Assembly: GCA_002171315.2 (NCBI GenBank)
Contig: NHFS02000044.1
Span: forward strand, 7,680-18,471
Direction of reading: 5' to 3'
Length of the DNA: 10,792 nucleotides
Source: Euryarchaeota archaeon TMED117
GTDB taxonomy: Archaea > Thermoplasmatota > Poseidoniia > Poseidoniales > Poseidoniaceae
The translations under genes and the position numbers were made by a program. Below, one piece after another: positions 1-6,693 of the stretch; position 1 is the stretch's first letter; the number at the start of each line of letters is the position of its first letter. The notes beneath the pieces were generated by a model. The model was not told the origin of the DNA, searched no databases, and saw only the letters and a list, made by a program, of their open reading frames with translations.

Positions 1-326
1 CCACATGAAGAAGTGACTAAACGATTAGAATTATCTGGATTAGTAATTGTTTGTTCAGAAGAAATTTTTGCAAGGAAACTTTTTGATGATAATTCAACTT
101 GAAATAAACTCTCCTTAAGAAATTCTAAGTTTGAATTTAGATAGCCCTCACATACAAGGTGGCCTATCATCAATTCATGAATATCTGCAGGAGTTCCTAG
201 TAAATTAGCAATCACGGTTTCATTATAATTTAAAATGATTAATGCTTCACAAGCTAATTCATCTGTTTCAATTTCTGTAGAAATACCATTCCAACGGGAT
301 ATTGGGGTTTTTTCAGTATTGGTAAT
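1..326 (-). CDS. fdhD: FdhD, formate dehydrogenase accessory sulfurtransferase (partial, 3' end outside window)
   Basis: FdhD carries sulfur from a cysteine desulfurase to the Mo/W-bis-MGD cofactor of formate dehydrogenase-type oxidoreductases in the cytoplasm. About 108 residues are visible. A segment at residues 26-62 matches the FdhD N-terminal core: an 'ALIILNYNET' strand, then 'GTPADIHELMIGHLVCEGYL', which parallels the family pattern of a TP-D-LA-G-L-EG motif. The window ends in 'RLVTSSC' followed by the first two bases of a Gly codon, which is the start of the SSCGxCG sulfur-carrying Cys motif. E. coli FdhD is about 277 residues, so more than half lies outside. It is the third gene of the aMBF1-tsr3-fdhD operon. 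There is no ATG, GTG or TTG before the conserved core, and an in-frame TGA lies at 336-338. The start is placed at ATT (324-326) because of an 8-nt Shine-Dalgarno match just upstream. The identity is firm; the start is unusual. Confidence 0.88.
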   Translation of the reverse strand, partial: MTNTEKTPISRWNGISTEIETDELACEALIILNYNETVIANLLGTPADIHELMIGHLVCEGYLNSNLEFLKESLFQVELSSKSFLAKISSEQTITNPDNSNRLVTSSC

Positions 327-329
327 AAT

Positions 330-337
330 ATCACCTC
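330..337 (-). promoter_or_regulatory. Shine-Dalgarno site that sets the fdhD start
   Basis: Read on the minus strand, these bases are GAGGTGAT, an uninterrupted 8-nt match to the archaeal consensus AGGAGGTGAT. The GGTGA core ends 4 nt before the ATT at 324-326. The same core has the same 4-nt spacing before the tsr3 ATG in this operon. The site overlaps the last codons and stop of tsr3. Such a match argues that translation begins here even though no standard start codon follows. Confidence 0.7.
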
Positions 338-873
338 AGATGTTCAATGTCAAAAAATTCAAACTGAAGATCTACTAATTCAGAACTAGACTTAGCCATA
401 CGATATGCATCAAGAGGTTCTTTATTAAGTTCAAAGAATCTATTTCCCCATCGAAATGCTCCAAGTACATTTTTCGCTTGCTCAATTCTTCCAGTAAGAT
501 ACAATGCTGCAGCAAGAGCTTCAGCCGTAGTCAATTTACTCGGTTTACCCCAATTAACCGGATTAGCAGCTAAAAGTAATGGTAGCATTCTAGGAACAAG
601 TCTAGTTCTTTTCATTACAGTTTCAACACTACTTTCAATTTGTGCCCAACTACAATCTAAACCAACGAGTGAACCGTGCTTAACAGTAAGTAATTCATGG
701 TCTTCAGGGCCAAATATTTTCCCACAAAGCGGTTCTAAAATTACCCCTTTTCGCGGTATGCTTCGAAGATTTTTATGGAGTTTTAAGTCGCCACGCCGAG
801 ATGCTAATACCGCTGTGTTTTTTTTCGGGTCGTCTTGAGCTAACCAAATGGCATGTACTTTGATATCTTCCAT
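331..873 (-). CDS. tsr3: Tsr3, rRNA aminocarboxypropyltransferase
   Basis: Tsr3 transfers the 3-amino-3-carboxypropyl group of S-adenosylmethionine to a (N1-methyl)pseudouridine of small-subunit rRNA, a late step of 40S/30S maturation known in yeast and archaea. The 180-residue product has the family landmarks in order: DPKKNTA (15-21), an 'RKGVILEP' strand (41-48), LDCSW (72-76), the long signature LLAANPVNWGKP followed by KLTTAEALAAALYL (100-126), and FRWGNRFFELN (140-150). Its length is typical of archaeal members. The ATG follows directly on the aMBF1 stop codon (no gap), with a GGTGAG Shine-Dalgarno inside the last aMBF1 codons, so the two genes are probably translationally coupled. The fdhD Shine-Dalgarno overlaps its own 3' end. 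No missing key segment is seen. Confidence 0.95.
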   Translation of the reverse strand: MEDIKVHAIWLAQDDPKKNTAVLASRRGDLKLHKNLRSIPRKGVILEPLCGKIFGPEDHELLTVKHGSLVGLDCSWAQIESSVETVMKRTRLVPRMLPLLLAANPVNWGKPSKLTTAEALAAALYLTGRIEQAKNVLGAFRWGNRFFELNKEPLDAYRMAKSSSELVDLQFEFFDIEHLR

Positions 874-1362
874 CTACTCACCGTTTTGGTTGAAGTAGTC
901 GCCTAAAGTCAGACCTCTAGAATTATCTTTGTAGAGGCGACTGGTTTCTTCAGGTTTTGAATCTACCATAAGATTGATTCCTAATACACGTTCGAATTTT
1001 TTAATAACCGAATCTGTAGGGTGCTTGCCATTCTCAGCTGATTTAATCACGTTCACTGTTTCTGCCATTCTCTTGCCCAAAGTGGCATGATTCCATCCAC
1101 GTTTCTTACGGGCTTGTGAAATAATAGAAGAAAAGTCTTGACTCAACTCTTTAGAACTCTTTGTCATTATACTCTTGCCCTTCTTATTTGATGAGTAATT
1201 AGTAGTCGGTCGGTTTTGCGCAATTTTTAGACCAGGCGCCACTTCTTTTGGCGCAAGCCCCATCTTTTCTACACATCTAGAGCATGCTGAAACAACTGTT
1301 TTACCCATTGGAACTTGTTTGACACCAACCTTCATTGCTCCACATAATTCACAATCAGCCAT
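874..1362 (-). CDS. aMBF1, archaeal multiprotein bridging factor 1 (zinc ribbon + HTH)
   Basis: Archaeal MBF1 is a helix-turn-helix protein related to the eukaryotic transcription coactivator; archaeal members have also been linked to translation and the 30S subunit. The 162-residue product has a zinc ribbon from two Cys-X2-Cys pairs (C4/C7 and C27/C30), a flexible Ser/Asn/Lys-rich linker (about 50-75), and a Cro/CI-type HTH domain (about 76-132, with 'RGWNHATLGKRMAETVNVIKSAE' spanning its recognition region). It ends in 'LTLGDYF', which resembles the TLGD tail common in archaeal MBF1. It is the first gene of the minus-strand operon and is divergent from PAN. A GGCGAGG Shine-Dalgarno-like sequence lies just before the ATG, and that sequence can pair with an upstream CTCGCC in the leader. 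Confidence 0.92.
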   Translation of the reverse strand: MADCELCGAMKVGVKQVPMGKTVVSACSRCVEKMGLAPKEVAPGLKIAQNRPTTNYSSNKKGKSIMTKSSKELSQDFSSIISQARKKRGWNHATLGKRMAETVNVIKSAENGKHPTDSVIKKFERVLGINLMVDSKPEETSRLYKDNSRGLTLGDYFNQNGE

Positions 1363-1462
1363 AGTCCTCGCCAGTTAAAGGGTTGAGTCGGCGAGTCAAG
1401 AACATTGGGATTAAATTAAGGAAGAGTTCATACATCATTGGCATTTGGTAGTGTTGATTCCC
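1363..1462. promoter_or_regulatory. Divergent promoter region between aMBF1 and PAN
   Basis: This 100-bp gap must hold the start signals of both operons. An A/T block TTAAATTAA at 1411-1419 is the best TATA-box candidate. It lies about 45 bp before the PAN ATG and about 50 bp before the aMBF1 ATG, and it reads as TTAATTTAA on the other strand, so one element could serve either or both directions. Between it and aMBF1 are two direct GAGTC copies (1385-1389 and 1393-1397) and a CTCGCC/GGCGAG inverted repeat (1367-1372 and 1390-1395). Promoter assignment is by eye only. Confidence 0.4.
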
Positions 1463-2683
1463 ATGAGTACAGACGTCGAGTCCAATGCAAGTGATGTCAA
1501 CAAGTCTTCTGATGATGAGTTGAAAAAACTTGAAGAAGATTATAAAAATCTTCATGATGAAGCACAATCATTGATTAATGAGCGAGCCCACTTAGAATCT
1601 GAAATTAGAAGCCTAAAGAAGCGTGCAAATCGACTTGATGAAGAGGTTCGTTCACTCAAAAATCCTCCATTGATTATCGGTCATCTTGAAGATGTATTAG
1701 ATTTTGAGAGAGGAATTGTGCGTTCATCTAATGGCACCGTATTCCAAGTTTCACTAAACCAAAGGCTTTCATCTGATGTTTTGAAGCCAGGTGTCAGAGT
1801 TGCTCTAAACCAAGATACACTTGCTGTAATTGAAGTTCTTCATGACGCATGGGACCCTATGGTCACTGGGGCGGAAATGATTGATAAGCCTGATGTAGAT
1901 TATGATTCTGTAGCTGGGTTAGATGAACAAGTTAATTCTGTTCGTGAAGCGATTGAATTACCCCTTACTTCACCAGAACTTTTCAAGAAAGTCGGTATTC
2001 AACCACCAAAAGGAATTTTGTTAGTCGGGCCACCAGGTTGTGGAAAAACACTGCTAGCAAAGGCAGTTGCCAACCATACGGAAGCGACATTCATTAGAAT
2101 GGTTGGAAGCGAATTAGCTCAGAAGTATATTGGAGAAGGTGGTAGAATGGTCAGGGAGTTATTTTCTCTTGCCAAAGAAAAATCCCCGTCGATTATATTC
2201 CTAGATGAAATAGATGCTATCGGAGCAAAAAGATTAGATGGCTCTACAAGCGGAGACCGTGAAGTACAAAGGACTTTGATGCAATTACTGGCTGAACTAG
2301 ATGGTTTTGATGCATTGGAAGATGTAAAAATTATTGCTGCTACAAACCGACCTGATATTCTAGATGATGCCTTATTACGACCTGGAAGATTCGATAGAAT
2401 AATCGAGATCCCTATCCCTGATGATGTTGGACGTAAAGCCATAATTGAACTACATATATCTAAAATGTCGACTAAGAGAATACAAATTCCAAAAATTGTC
2501 GAAAAGACTAGTGGATTTTCTGGTGCGGAACTGAAGGCGACTTGTGTAGAGGCTGGAATGATTGCAATTAGAGAGAAGCGTTCATCAATAAGTCAAAAAG
2601 ATATCATGGAATCCATAAAGAGAATTAATTTAAAGAAAAGTCGCGGTGGTTTGAAAGATAGCCCAGAAGCCCTTTACAGTTGA
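1463..2683 (+). CDS. pan: PAN-type proteasome-activating AAA ATPase
   Basis: PAN is the hexameric ATPase that unfolds proteins and feeds them into the archaeal 20S proteasome; it is related to the 26S Rpt subunits. The 406-residue product has an N-terminal coiled coil (about 17-66), an OB-fold segment (about 69-130), and the AAA domain. That domain shows Walker A GPPGCGKT (189-196), the pore loop KYIGEG (221-226), Walker B IIFLDEID (244-251), sensor-1 AATN (292-295) and the arginine-finger segment RPGRFDR (306-312). The last three residues, L-Y-S, fit the hydrophobic-Tyr-X motif that docks into the 20S ring and opens its gate, so partnership with a proteasome is likely; the 20S genes are not in this window. 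The start is ATG 1463. An in-frame TTG at 1445 would add six residues but has no better ribosome-binding site. It heads the plus-strand cluster. Confidence 0.95.
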   Translation: MSTDVESNASDVNKSSDDELKKLEEDYKNLHDEAQSLINERAHLESEIRSLKKRANRLDEEVRSLKNPPLIIGHLEDVLDFERGIVRSSNGTVFQVSLNQRLSSDVLKPGVRVALNQDTLAVIEVLHDAWDPMVTGAEMIDKPDVDYDSVAGLDEQVNSVREAIELPLTSPELFKKVGIQPPKGILLVGPPGCGKTLLAKAVANHTEATFIRMVGSELAQKYIGEGGRMVRELFSLAKEKSPSIIFLDEIDAIGAKRLDGSTSGDREVQRTLMQLLAELDGFDALEDVKIIAATNRPDILDDALLRPGRFDRIIEIPIPDDVGRKAIIELHISKMSTKRIQIPKIVEKTSGFSGAELKATCVEAGMIAIREKRSSISQKDIMESIKRINLKKSRGGLKDSPEALYS

Positions 2684-2728
2684 TTTTCAATACTTAAGTT
2701 CAAAGTCCTTCTTTTGAACGACACATAC

Positions 2729-3769
2729 ATGGCAGCCATAATCGAATGCGTTCCAAATATTTCCGAAGGTAGAGATTTAGATAAAATCGAAAGAATAGTT
2801 TCCACCGCTAGGAAAGTCGATGGCTGTTCAGTTTTGGGTGTAGAACCCGATGCTGACTATAACCGGACAGTCATTACAATTGCCGGTTCCCCAAGTTCTG
2901 TTCAAGAGGCTGCGTATAATTTAATTCAATCAGCCATTGAAAATATTGACATGGCCGAGCATAAAGGAGAACATCCAAGACTCGGTGTTGTAGATGTTTG
3001 CCCATTTGTACCGCTAGAAGGAGCTAATATGGAAGATTGTACGAAATATGCACAGGATTTGGCTAAGCGTGTTGCAAATGATTTTTCTGTACCAACTTTC
3101 CTTTATGGTTACTCGGCAACTCATGAAGATAGATTTCTACTTTCGACATTACGTAAGGGTGAATATGAAGGTTTAGAAAGTCGTATGAGTGGAGGGGAAA
3201 CAAAACATTCAGAAAATACACGCTTACCTGATTTTGGCCCTGAGCAATGGAGTTCAACTATTGCAAAATCAGGTGGTATTACGATAGGTTCTAGAGACAT
3301 ATTGATTGCATACAATGTTAATGTTGATGAAAAAGATGCCAGAGTCTCTAAGATAATTGGTTCTATGGTGAGAAGTTCGGGTAGATTGATTAAAAGGGGT
3401 CAAAAAAGAACAAGAATACCAGGAATGTTGACCAAAGTCCAAGGTATGGGTGTTACTATGGAGGCAAATAAAATAAGTCAAGTTTCAATGAATTTATTGG
3501 ATGTCAATTCCTGTCCATTACATATTGCTTTTGAGGCATGCAGGGCTATTGCAGGAGATCATGGAGTTGAATTACTCGGTAGTGAACTTGTTGGATTAGT
3601 TCCATTGAAAGTTATGCTTGATGCAGGATTGTGGTTTAGTGAAAATCCGGAAAATAGTGATGAAAAGTCATTGGTGAATTCGGCAATTAAGGGATTAGGT
3701 CTAGAATATCTTGAATCATTTGATGCAGAAAATAGAATCATTGAATGGGCTCTTAGAGGGGATGAATGA
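2729..3769 (+). CDS. Glutamate formimidoyltransferase
   Basis: This enzyme moves the formimino group of N-formimidoyl-L-glutamate, a histidine-breakdown product, to tetrahydrofolate, giving 5-formimidoyl-THF (EC 2.1.2.5). The 346-residue product begins with the family signature IIECVPNISEGRD (4-16). It continues with NRTVITIAG (45-53), HKGEHPRLG (78-86, His82 aligned with the catalytic His of the mammalian enzyme) and DVCPFVPL (89-96). A long C-terminal part includes GITIGSRDILIAYNVN (183-198) and KVQGMGV. The length fits the transferase domain alone. ATG 2729 is chosen because the family usually starts a few residues before the ECVPN motif; a TTG at 2714 is possible. No good Shine-Dalgarno is seen, but ATACTTAAG at 2690-2698 is a possible TATA box, so a near-leaderless transcript is conceivable. 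The next gene encodes the following pathway step. Confidence 0.93.
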   Translation: MAAIIECVPNISEGRDLDKIERIVSTARKVDGCSVLGVEPDADYNRTVITIAGSPSSVQEAAYNLIQSAIENIDMAEHKGEHPRLGVVDVCPFVPLEGANMEDCTKYAQDLAKRVANDFSVPTFLYGYSATHEDRFLLSTLRKGEYEGLESRMSGGETKHSENTRLPDFGPEQWSSTIAKSGGITIGSRDILIAYNVNVDEKDARVSKIIGSMVRSSGRLIKRGQKRTRIPGMLTKVQGMGVTMEANKISQVSMNLLDVNSCPLHIAFEACRAIAGDHGVELLGSELVGLVPLKVMLDAGLWFSENPENSDEKSLVNSAIKGLGLEYLESFDAENRIIEWALRGDE

Positions 3770-3770
3770 T

Positions 3771-4397
3771 ATGGATTGGATGGAAATGAGCCTTAGAGAC
3801 TTTCAATCTGCTCTGGCTTCATCATCACCTACCCCCGGAGGAGGTACTGCTAGTGCAATCGCCTTGGGTCAAGCTGCAGCATTGACTTGCATGGTTGCAG
3901 ATTTAACAATTGGTAAAGAAAAATGGCAGGATGGATGGAATTGTGCCGAAAAAGCCCAATCAGTAGCGATAAAAATTTTTACAAAGGCTGGAAAATTAGC
4001 AAAGGATGATAGTGATTCATTTGATAAAGTCATGGAATGTTTTAGAATGCCTAAATCAAATGATGATGAGATTCAAGAGAGGCGAAATGCGATTAGAAAG
4101 GCAACTCTAAATGCTGCTTTAGTGCCTATGGAAACTGCTAAATTAGCCTTTGAATTATTGGAAGTACTGCCCGAATTAGCACATAAGGGAAATGCTAACG
4201 CTGTTTCAGATGTTGGTGTGGCATCTTTATTGGCTAGTGCAGCAGTGAAAGGTGCGCTGTTCAATGTCGACATCAATATTGGTTCACTACCTGAAGAAAT
4301 GGTAGGGGATTTATCGGATGAATCTCAAGAACTTCTAGAAAAATCGAGAATATTATCCAAGGATTCAATTCAAAATGTTCGTAGCAGACTAGGTTGA
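3771..4397 (+). CDS. Formimidoyltetrahydrofolate cyclodeaminase (FTCD C-terminal domain / FchA family)
   Basis: The enzyme releases ammonia from 5-formimidoyl-THF to form 5,10-methenyl-THF (EC 4.3.1.4), completing transfer of the histidine-derived carbon to the folate pool. The 208-residue all-helical product carries the hallmark SPTPGGGTASAIALGQAAAL near its start (about residues 20-39), and LAHKGNANAVSDVGVASLLA (about 142-161), another conserved family segment. Length matches stand-alone cyclodeaminases. The start is ATG 3771, one base after the preceding stop, because GAGGGG at 3756-3761 is well placed for it. The overlapping ATG at 3762 has no room for that site, and the frame open back to 3711 lies in the preceding gene. 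Coupled translation with the transferase gene is likely. The gene order mirrors the domain order of animal FTCD. Confidence 0.92.
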   Translation: MDWMEMSLRDFQSALASSSPTPGGGTASAIALGQAAALTCMVADLTIGKEKWQDGWNCAEKAQSVAIKIFTKAGKLAKDDSDSFDKVMECFRMPKSNDDEIQERRNAIRKATLNAALVPMETAKLAFELLEVLPELAHKGNANAVSDVGVASLLASAAVKGALFNVDINIGSLPEEMVGDLSDESQELLEKSRILSKDSIQNVRSRLG

Positions 4398-4398
4398 A

Positions 4399-4752
4399 TT
4401 AGCGTACTTGTGAACCAGTACCAATATCGCCATCGACGGTAATTAATTTGACATTTCCTTCACCATCATCAGCTGCTAACATCATTCCTTCAGATGTGAT
4501 TCCTCTAAGTGGTCTTGGCTTAAGATTTGATACGAAAACAACTGTTTTACCTGTCATCTCATCGATTGTATAATAATTCTTTAATCCAGCACAAATAGTT
4601 CTACCATTATCAGTCCCATCATCTAATTTGACAACATATAATTTATCGGCATTAGGGTGGTCTTCAACGCTTGTTATTTTACCAACTCGTAGGTCGACTT
4701 TCATGAATGTTTCAAAATCAACAAATTCAATTCCTTCGGGTTCTTCGGTCAT
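4399..4752 (-). CDS. Possible internally initiated free EMAPII-type tRNA-binding protein
   Basis: In frame within the MetRS gene, an ATG at 4750-4752 (Met648) would start a 117-residue protein beginning MTEEPEGIEF. It comprises only the OB-fold tRNA-binding domain. This resembles free tRNA-binding proteins (Trbp111 type) and the separate MetRS beta subunit of some archaea. The start is preceded by AAAGGAG ending 8 nt upstream, the same position GGAG occupies before the CNNM gene start in this window. The site sits exactly at the domain boundary, in a low-complexity linker. It may be a used second start or a relic of the fusion of two genes. Expression is not shown by the sequence. Confidence 0.4.
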   Translation of the reverse strand: MTEEPEGIEFVDFETFMKVDLRVGKITSVEDHPNADKLYVVKLDDGTDNGRTICAGLKNYYTIDEMTGKTVVFVSNLKPRPLRGITSEGMMLAADDGEGNVKLITVDGDIGTGSQVR

Positions 4753-6693
4753 TTTTATATCTCCTTTAGTTTTCTTTTTGCCACCTTTTACACCATGGCC
4801 TGGTTGTTCGTTACTTTGGTTATCATCTACCAATGCTTGCTCAGAGGCTAATATTTCCTCTAAATCTAGCCTTTTGAATAATGGTTCGGGTTTATCGGTG
4901 TTCCAAGTCATCTCTTCACTCCAATCAATAGCACTATCCCATTCAACTAGACTAACATCCCCTTCTTGTCCAAGGGAATTCCATAACCTTGATGCACTGA
5001 ATGGTAGGAAAGGTTGAGAAGTAATAGCAATAAAACGTGCTATCCTCCAACCAAATGATAGTGCCGATAAAGAATTATACCTTTGAACTTGATAGTCTTC
5101 TATAGATTCTTTAGATTCACTTGAAAGGAATTTCCAAGGTGTGGCATTTTGTAACATTTGATTGCCAAGTTGTGCAGCATTCATGACATATCTGAGTGCC
5201 TCTTTGTAGCGATGTTTAGTCAATGAATCTGTAATTGATGCATGGATTTTCTCTAACTTTAATCTGTATTCAGCAGTAATTTCCGCATCATCAAATTCTG
5301 CCAATGGTGATTTCACATTATCTTCAAGTCTTGCTCCTAGAGTCAAAACTCTATGAACAAAGTTTCCATAAGCTGCGATTAATTCACTATTTATTTTCTC
5401 AACAAAGTCTGGCCAATTAAAATCTGTATCATGATTTTCGGGCATATTTATTCCCAAATAATATCTTAAGGTATCAGGATCAAATCTATCAAGGAATGAT
5501 GGAAGCCAAACAGCGTGCTTTCTTGACTTGGAAAATTGACCACCTGATAGCATCAAATATTCCATTGCAGGGACATTGGTTTCCAAAGCCATGTCCCCAG
5601 CCTTTGGCAATTCAATCTCATCATTAGAGTTTTTACCATTCTTTGCATGATTGAGTCCTAAGATTAATGCTGGCCAAATAACTGTGTGGAAAGGAATATT
5701 GTCTTTGCCAAGGAAATATAAATGCCTGGGTTTTTTTCCGTTTTCATCGATATTCCACCATTTCTTCCAAGCATCTTCGCCCATATGATGCCCTGCAGGA
5801 TTTGCATACTTAGATGACCAAATTTGTGCGCATGTAGAATATCCTTGAACTGCTTCAAACCAAACATAAACACACTTACCATCCCATTCAGAATCTTCCA
5901 TTGGTAATGAGATACCCCAAGACAAATCTCTTGTTACTGCTCTAGGCCTTAGTCCCATGTCAAGCCATTGTTTGGTCATAGCCTTAACATTGGACTTCCA
6001 GACTTTCTGCCTAGAATCGGCGTGTTGTTCCAATGCCTTTTGAAATAAATCTAATCGGTAAAAGAAATGGTCTGTGTCTCTGATTTCAATTTGGTTGTTA
6101 GGATTCATTTTTGATTTAGGATTGATCAGTTCAATTGACTCATATGTTGCACCGCATTCATCGCATTGGTCTCCTCGAGCCCCATCTGCTGAACAGGTTG
6201 GACATGTTCCTTCGACATACCTGTCAGGGAGAAAACGTCCATTTCCATCATTGGAAACTTCATAATATTGTTTCATTGTTTTACGTTCAAACAATCCTGC
6301 TTCCAATAAATTAGAAAAATTTTCACGGACTATTTCTTTATGCTTATCATCAGAGGTTCGGTTGAATAGAGAACCTCCAAAGTCAATTCCTCTAGGGTCA
6401 ATATTAGGTTCCCAAGAACATCCAAGATCAATCAAAGCCTTAGAGTTGATTTTATGAAATTTGTCTACTATGTCTTGAGGTGAGACTCCTTCCTGTTCGG
6501 CGGTCACAGTAATAGGTGTCCCGTGTTCATCTGAACCAGAGACCATCAGAACCTTATTTCCTCTTGCTCTTTCAAAGCGCGCTTGGATATCTGGTGGAAG
6601 ATAGCAACCAGCGACATGACCTAGGTGAAGTGGGCCGTTGGCATACGGCCAAGCGACACAAATCAAGACATGTTCCCCATTATTGGATGGCAT
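4399..6693 (-). CDS. metG: Methionyl-tRNA synthetase with C-terminal EMAPII-type tRNA-binding domain
   Basis: It charges tRNA-Met, including the initiator, with methionine. The 764-residue product has the class I catalytic core with HLGH (23-26, the HIGH motif) and SGSDEHGTP (52-60). A zinc knuckle is formed by C164/C167 and C177/C180. The KMSKS counterpart is QFSKS (386-390), so its first Lys is Gln. The DALR-type anticodon-binding helices lie at about 430-600. A charged, Gly/Lys-rich linker (about 620-650) joins the core to an OB-fold tRNA-binding domain (about 655-764) with KVDLRVGKI (665-673), HPNADKLYV (679-687) and NLKPRPLRGITSEGM (723-737). That domain is a dimerisation and tRNA-binding module seen fused or free in different archaea. 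Its stop is one base from the convergent cyclodeaminase stop. A strong internal ribosome-binding site with ATG lies in the linker. Upstream, AATATATT at 6757-6764 may be the TATA box. Confidence 0.96.
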   Translation of the reverse strand: MPSNNGEHVLICVAWPYANGPLHLGHVAGCYLPPDIQARFERARGNKVLMVSGSDEHGTPITVTAEQEGVSPQDIVDKFHKINSKALIDLGCSWEPNIDPRGIDFGGSLFNRTSDDKHKEIVRENFSNLLEAGLFERKTMKQYYEVSNDGNGRFLPDRYVEGTCPTCSADGARGDQCDECGATYESIELINPKSKMNPNNQIEIRDTDHFFYRLDLFQKALEQHADSRQKVWKSNVKAMTKQWLDMGLRPRAVTRDLSWGISLPMEDSEWDGKCVYVWFEAVQGYSTCAQIWSSKYANPAGHHMGEDAWKKWWNIDENGKKPRHLYFLGKDNIPFHTVIWPALILGLNHAKNGKNSNDEIELPKAGDMALETNVPAMEYLMLSGGQFSKSRKHAVWLPSFLDRFDPDTLRYYLGINMPENHDTDFNWPDFVEKINSELIAAYGNFVHRVLTLGARLEDNVKSPLAEFDDAEITAEYRLKLEKIHASITDSLTKHRYKEALRYVMNAAQLGNQMLQNATPWKFLSSESKESIEDYQVQRYNSLSALSFGWRIARFIAITSQPFLPFSASRLWNSLGQEGDVSLVEWDSAIDWSEEMTWNTDKPEPLFKRLDLEEILASEQALVDDNQSNEQPGHGVKGGKKKTKGDIKMTEEPEGIEFVDFETFMKVDLRVGKITSVEDHPNADKLYVVKLDDGTDNGRTICAGLKNYYTIDEMTGKTVVFVSNLKPRPLRGITSEGMMLAADDGEGNVKLITVDGDIGTGSQVR
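4761..4767 (-). promoter_or_regulatory. Strong Shine-Dalgarno inside the MetRS gene
   Basis: The minus strand reads AAAGGAG here, followed by eight A/T bases (ATATAAAA) and ATG at 4750-4752. Core and spacing fit the AGGAGGTGAT consensus as used elsewhere in this window. It encodes the Thr-Lys-Gly-Asp stretch of the interdomain linker. Confidence 0.5.

Noticed and set aside
1445..1462. TTG-initiated six-residue extension of PAN
   Set aside because: It adds MVVLIP, unlike the family N-terminus, and no Shine-Dalgarno favours the TTG; ATG 1463 is simpler.
3711..3770. Longer cyclodeaminase start overlapping the transferase gene
   Set aside because: The extra residues lie wholly in the transferase coding region and the GAGGGG site fits ATG 3771.
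4397..4399. Convergent stops one base apart (and 5 bp apart at 7923/7929) as a special regulatory overlap
   Set aside because: Tight convergent ends are common in compact archaeal genomes, and no T-run or hairpin terminator was evident at either junction.
4628..5017. 129-codon plus-strand open frame antisense to MetRS
   Set aside because: It lies opposite the conserved MetRS anticodon-binding and EMAPII regions, with no ribosome-binding site or recognisable motif.
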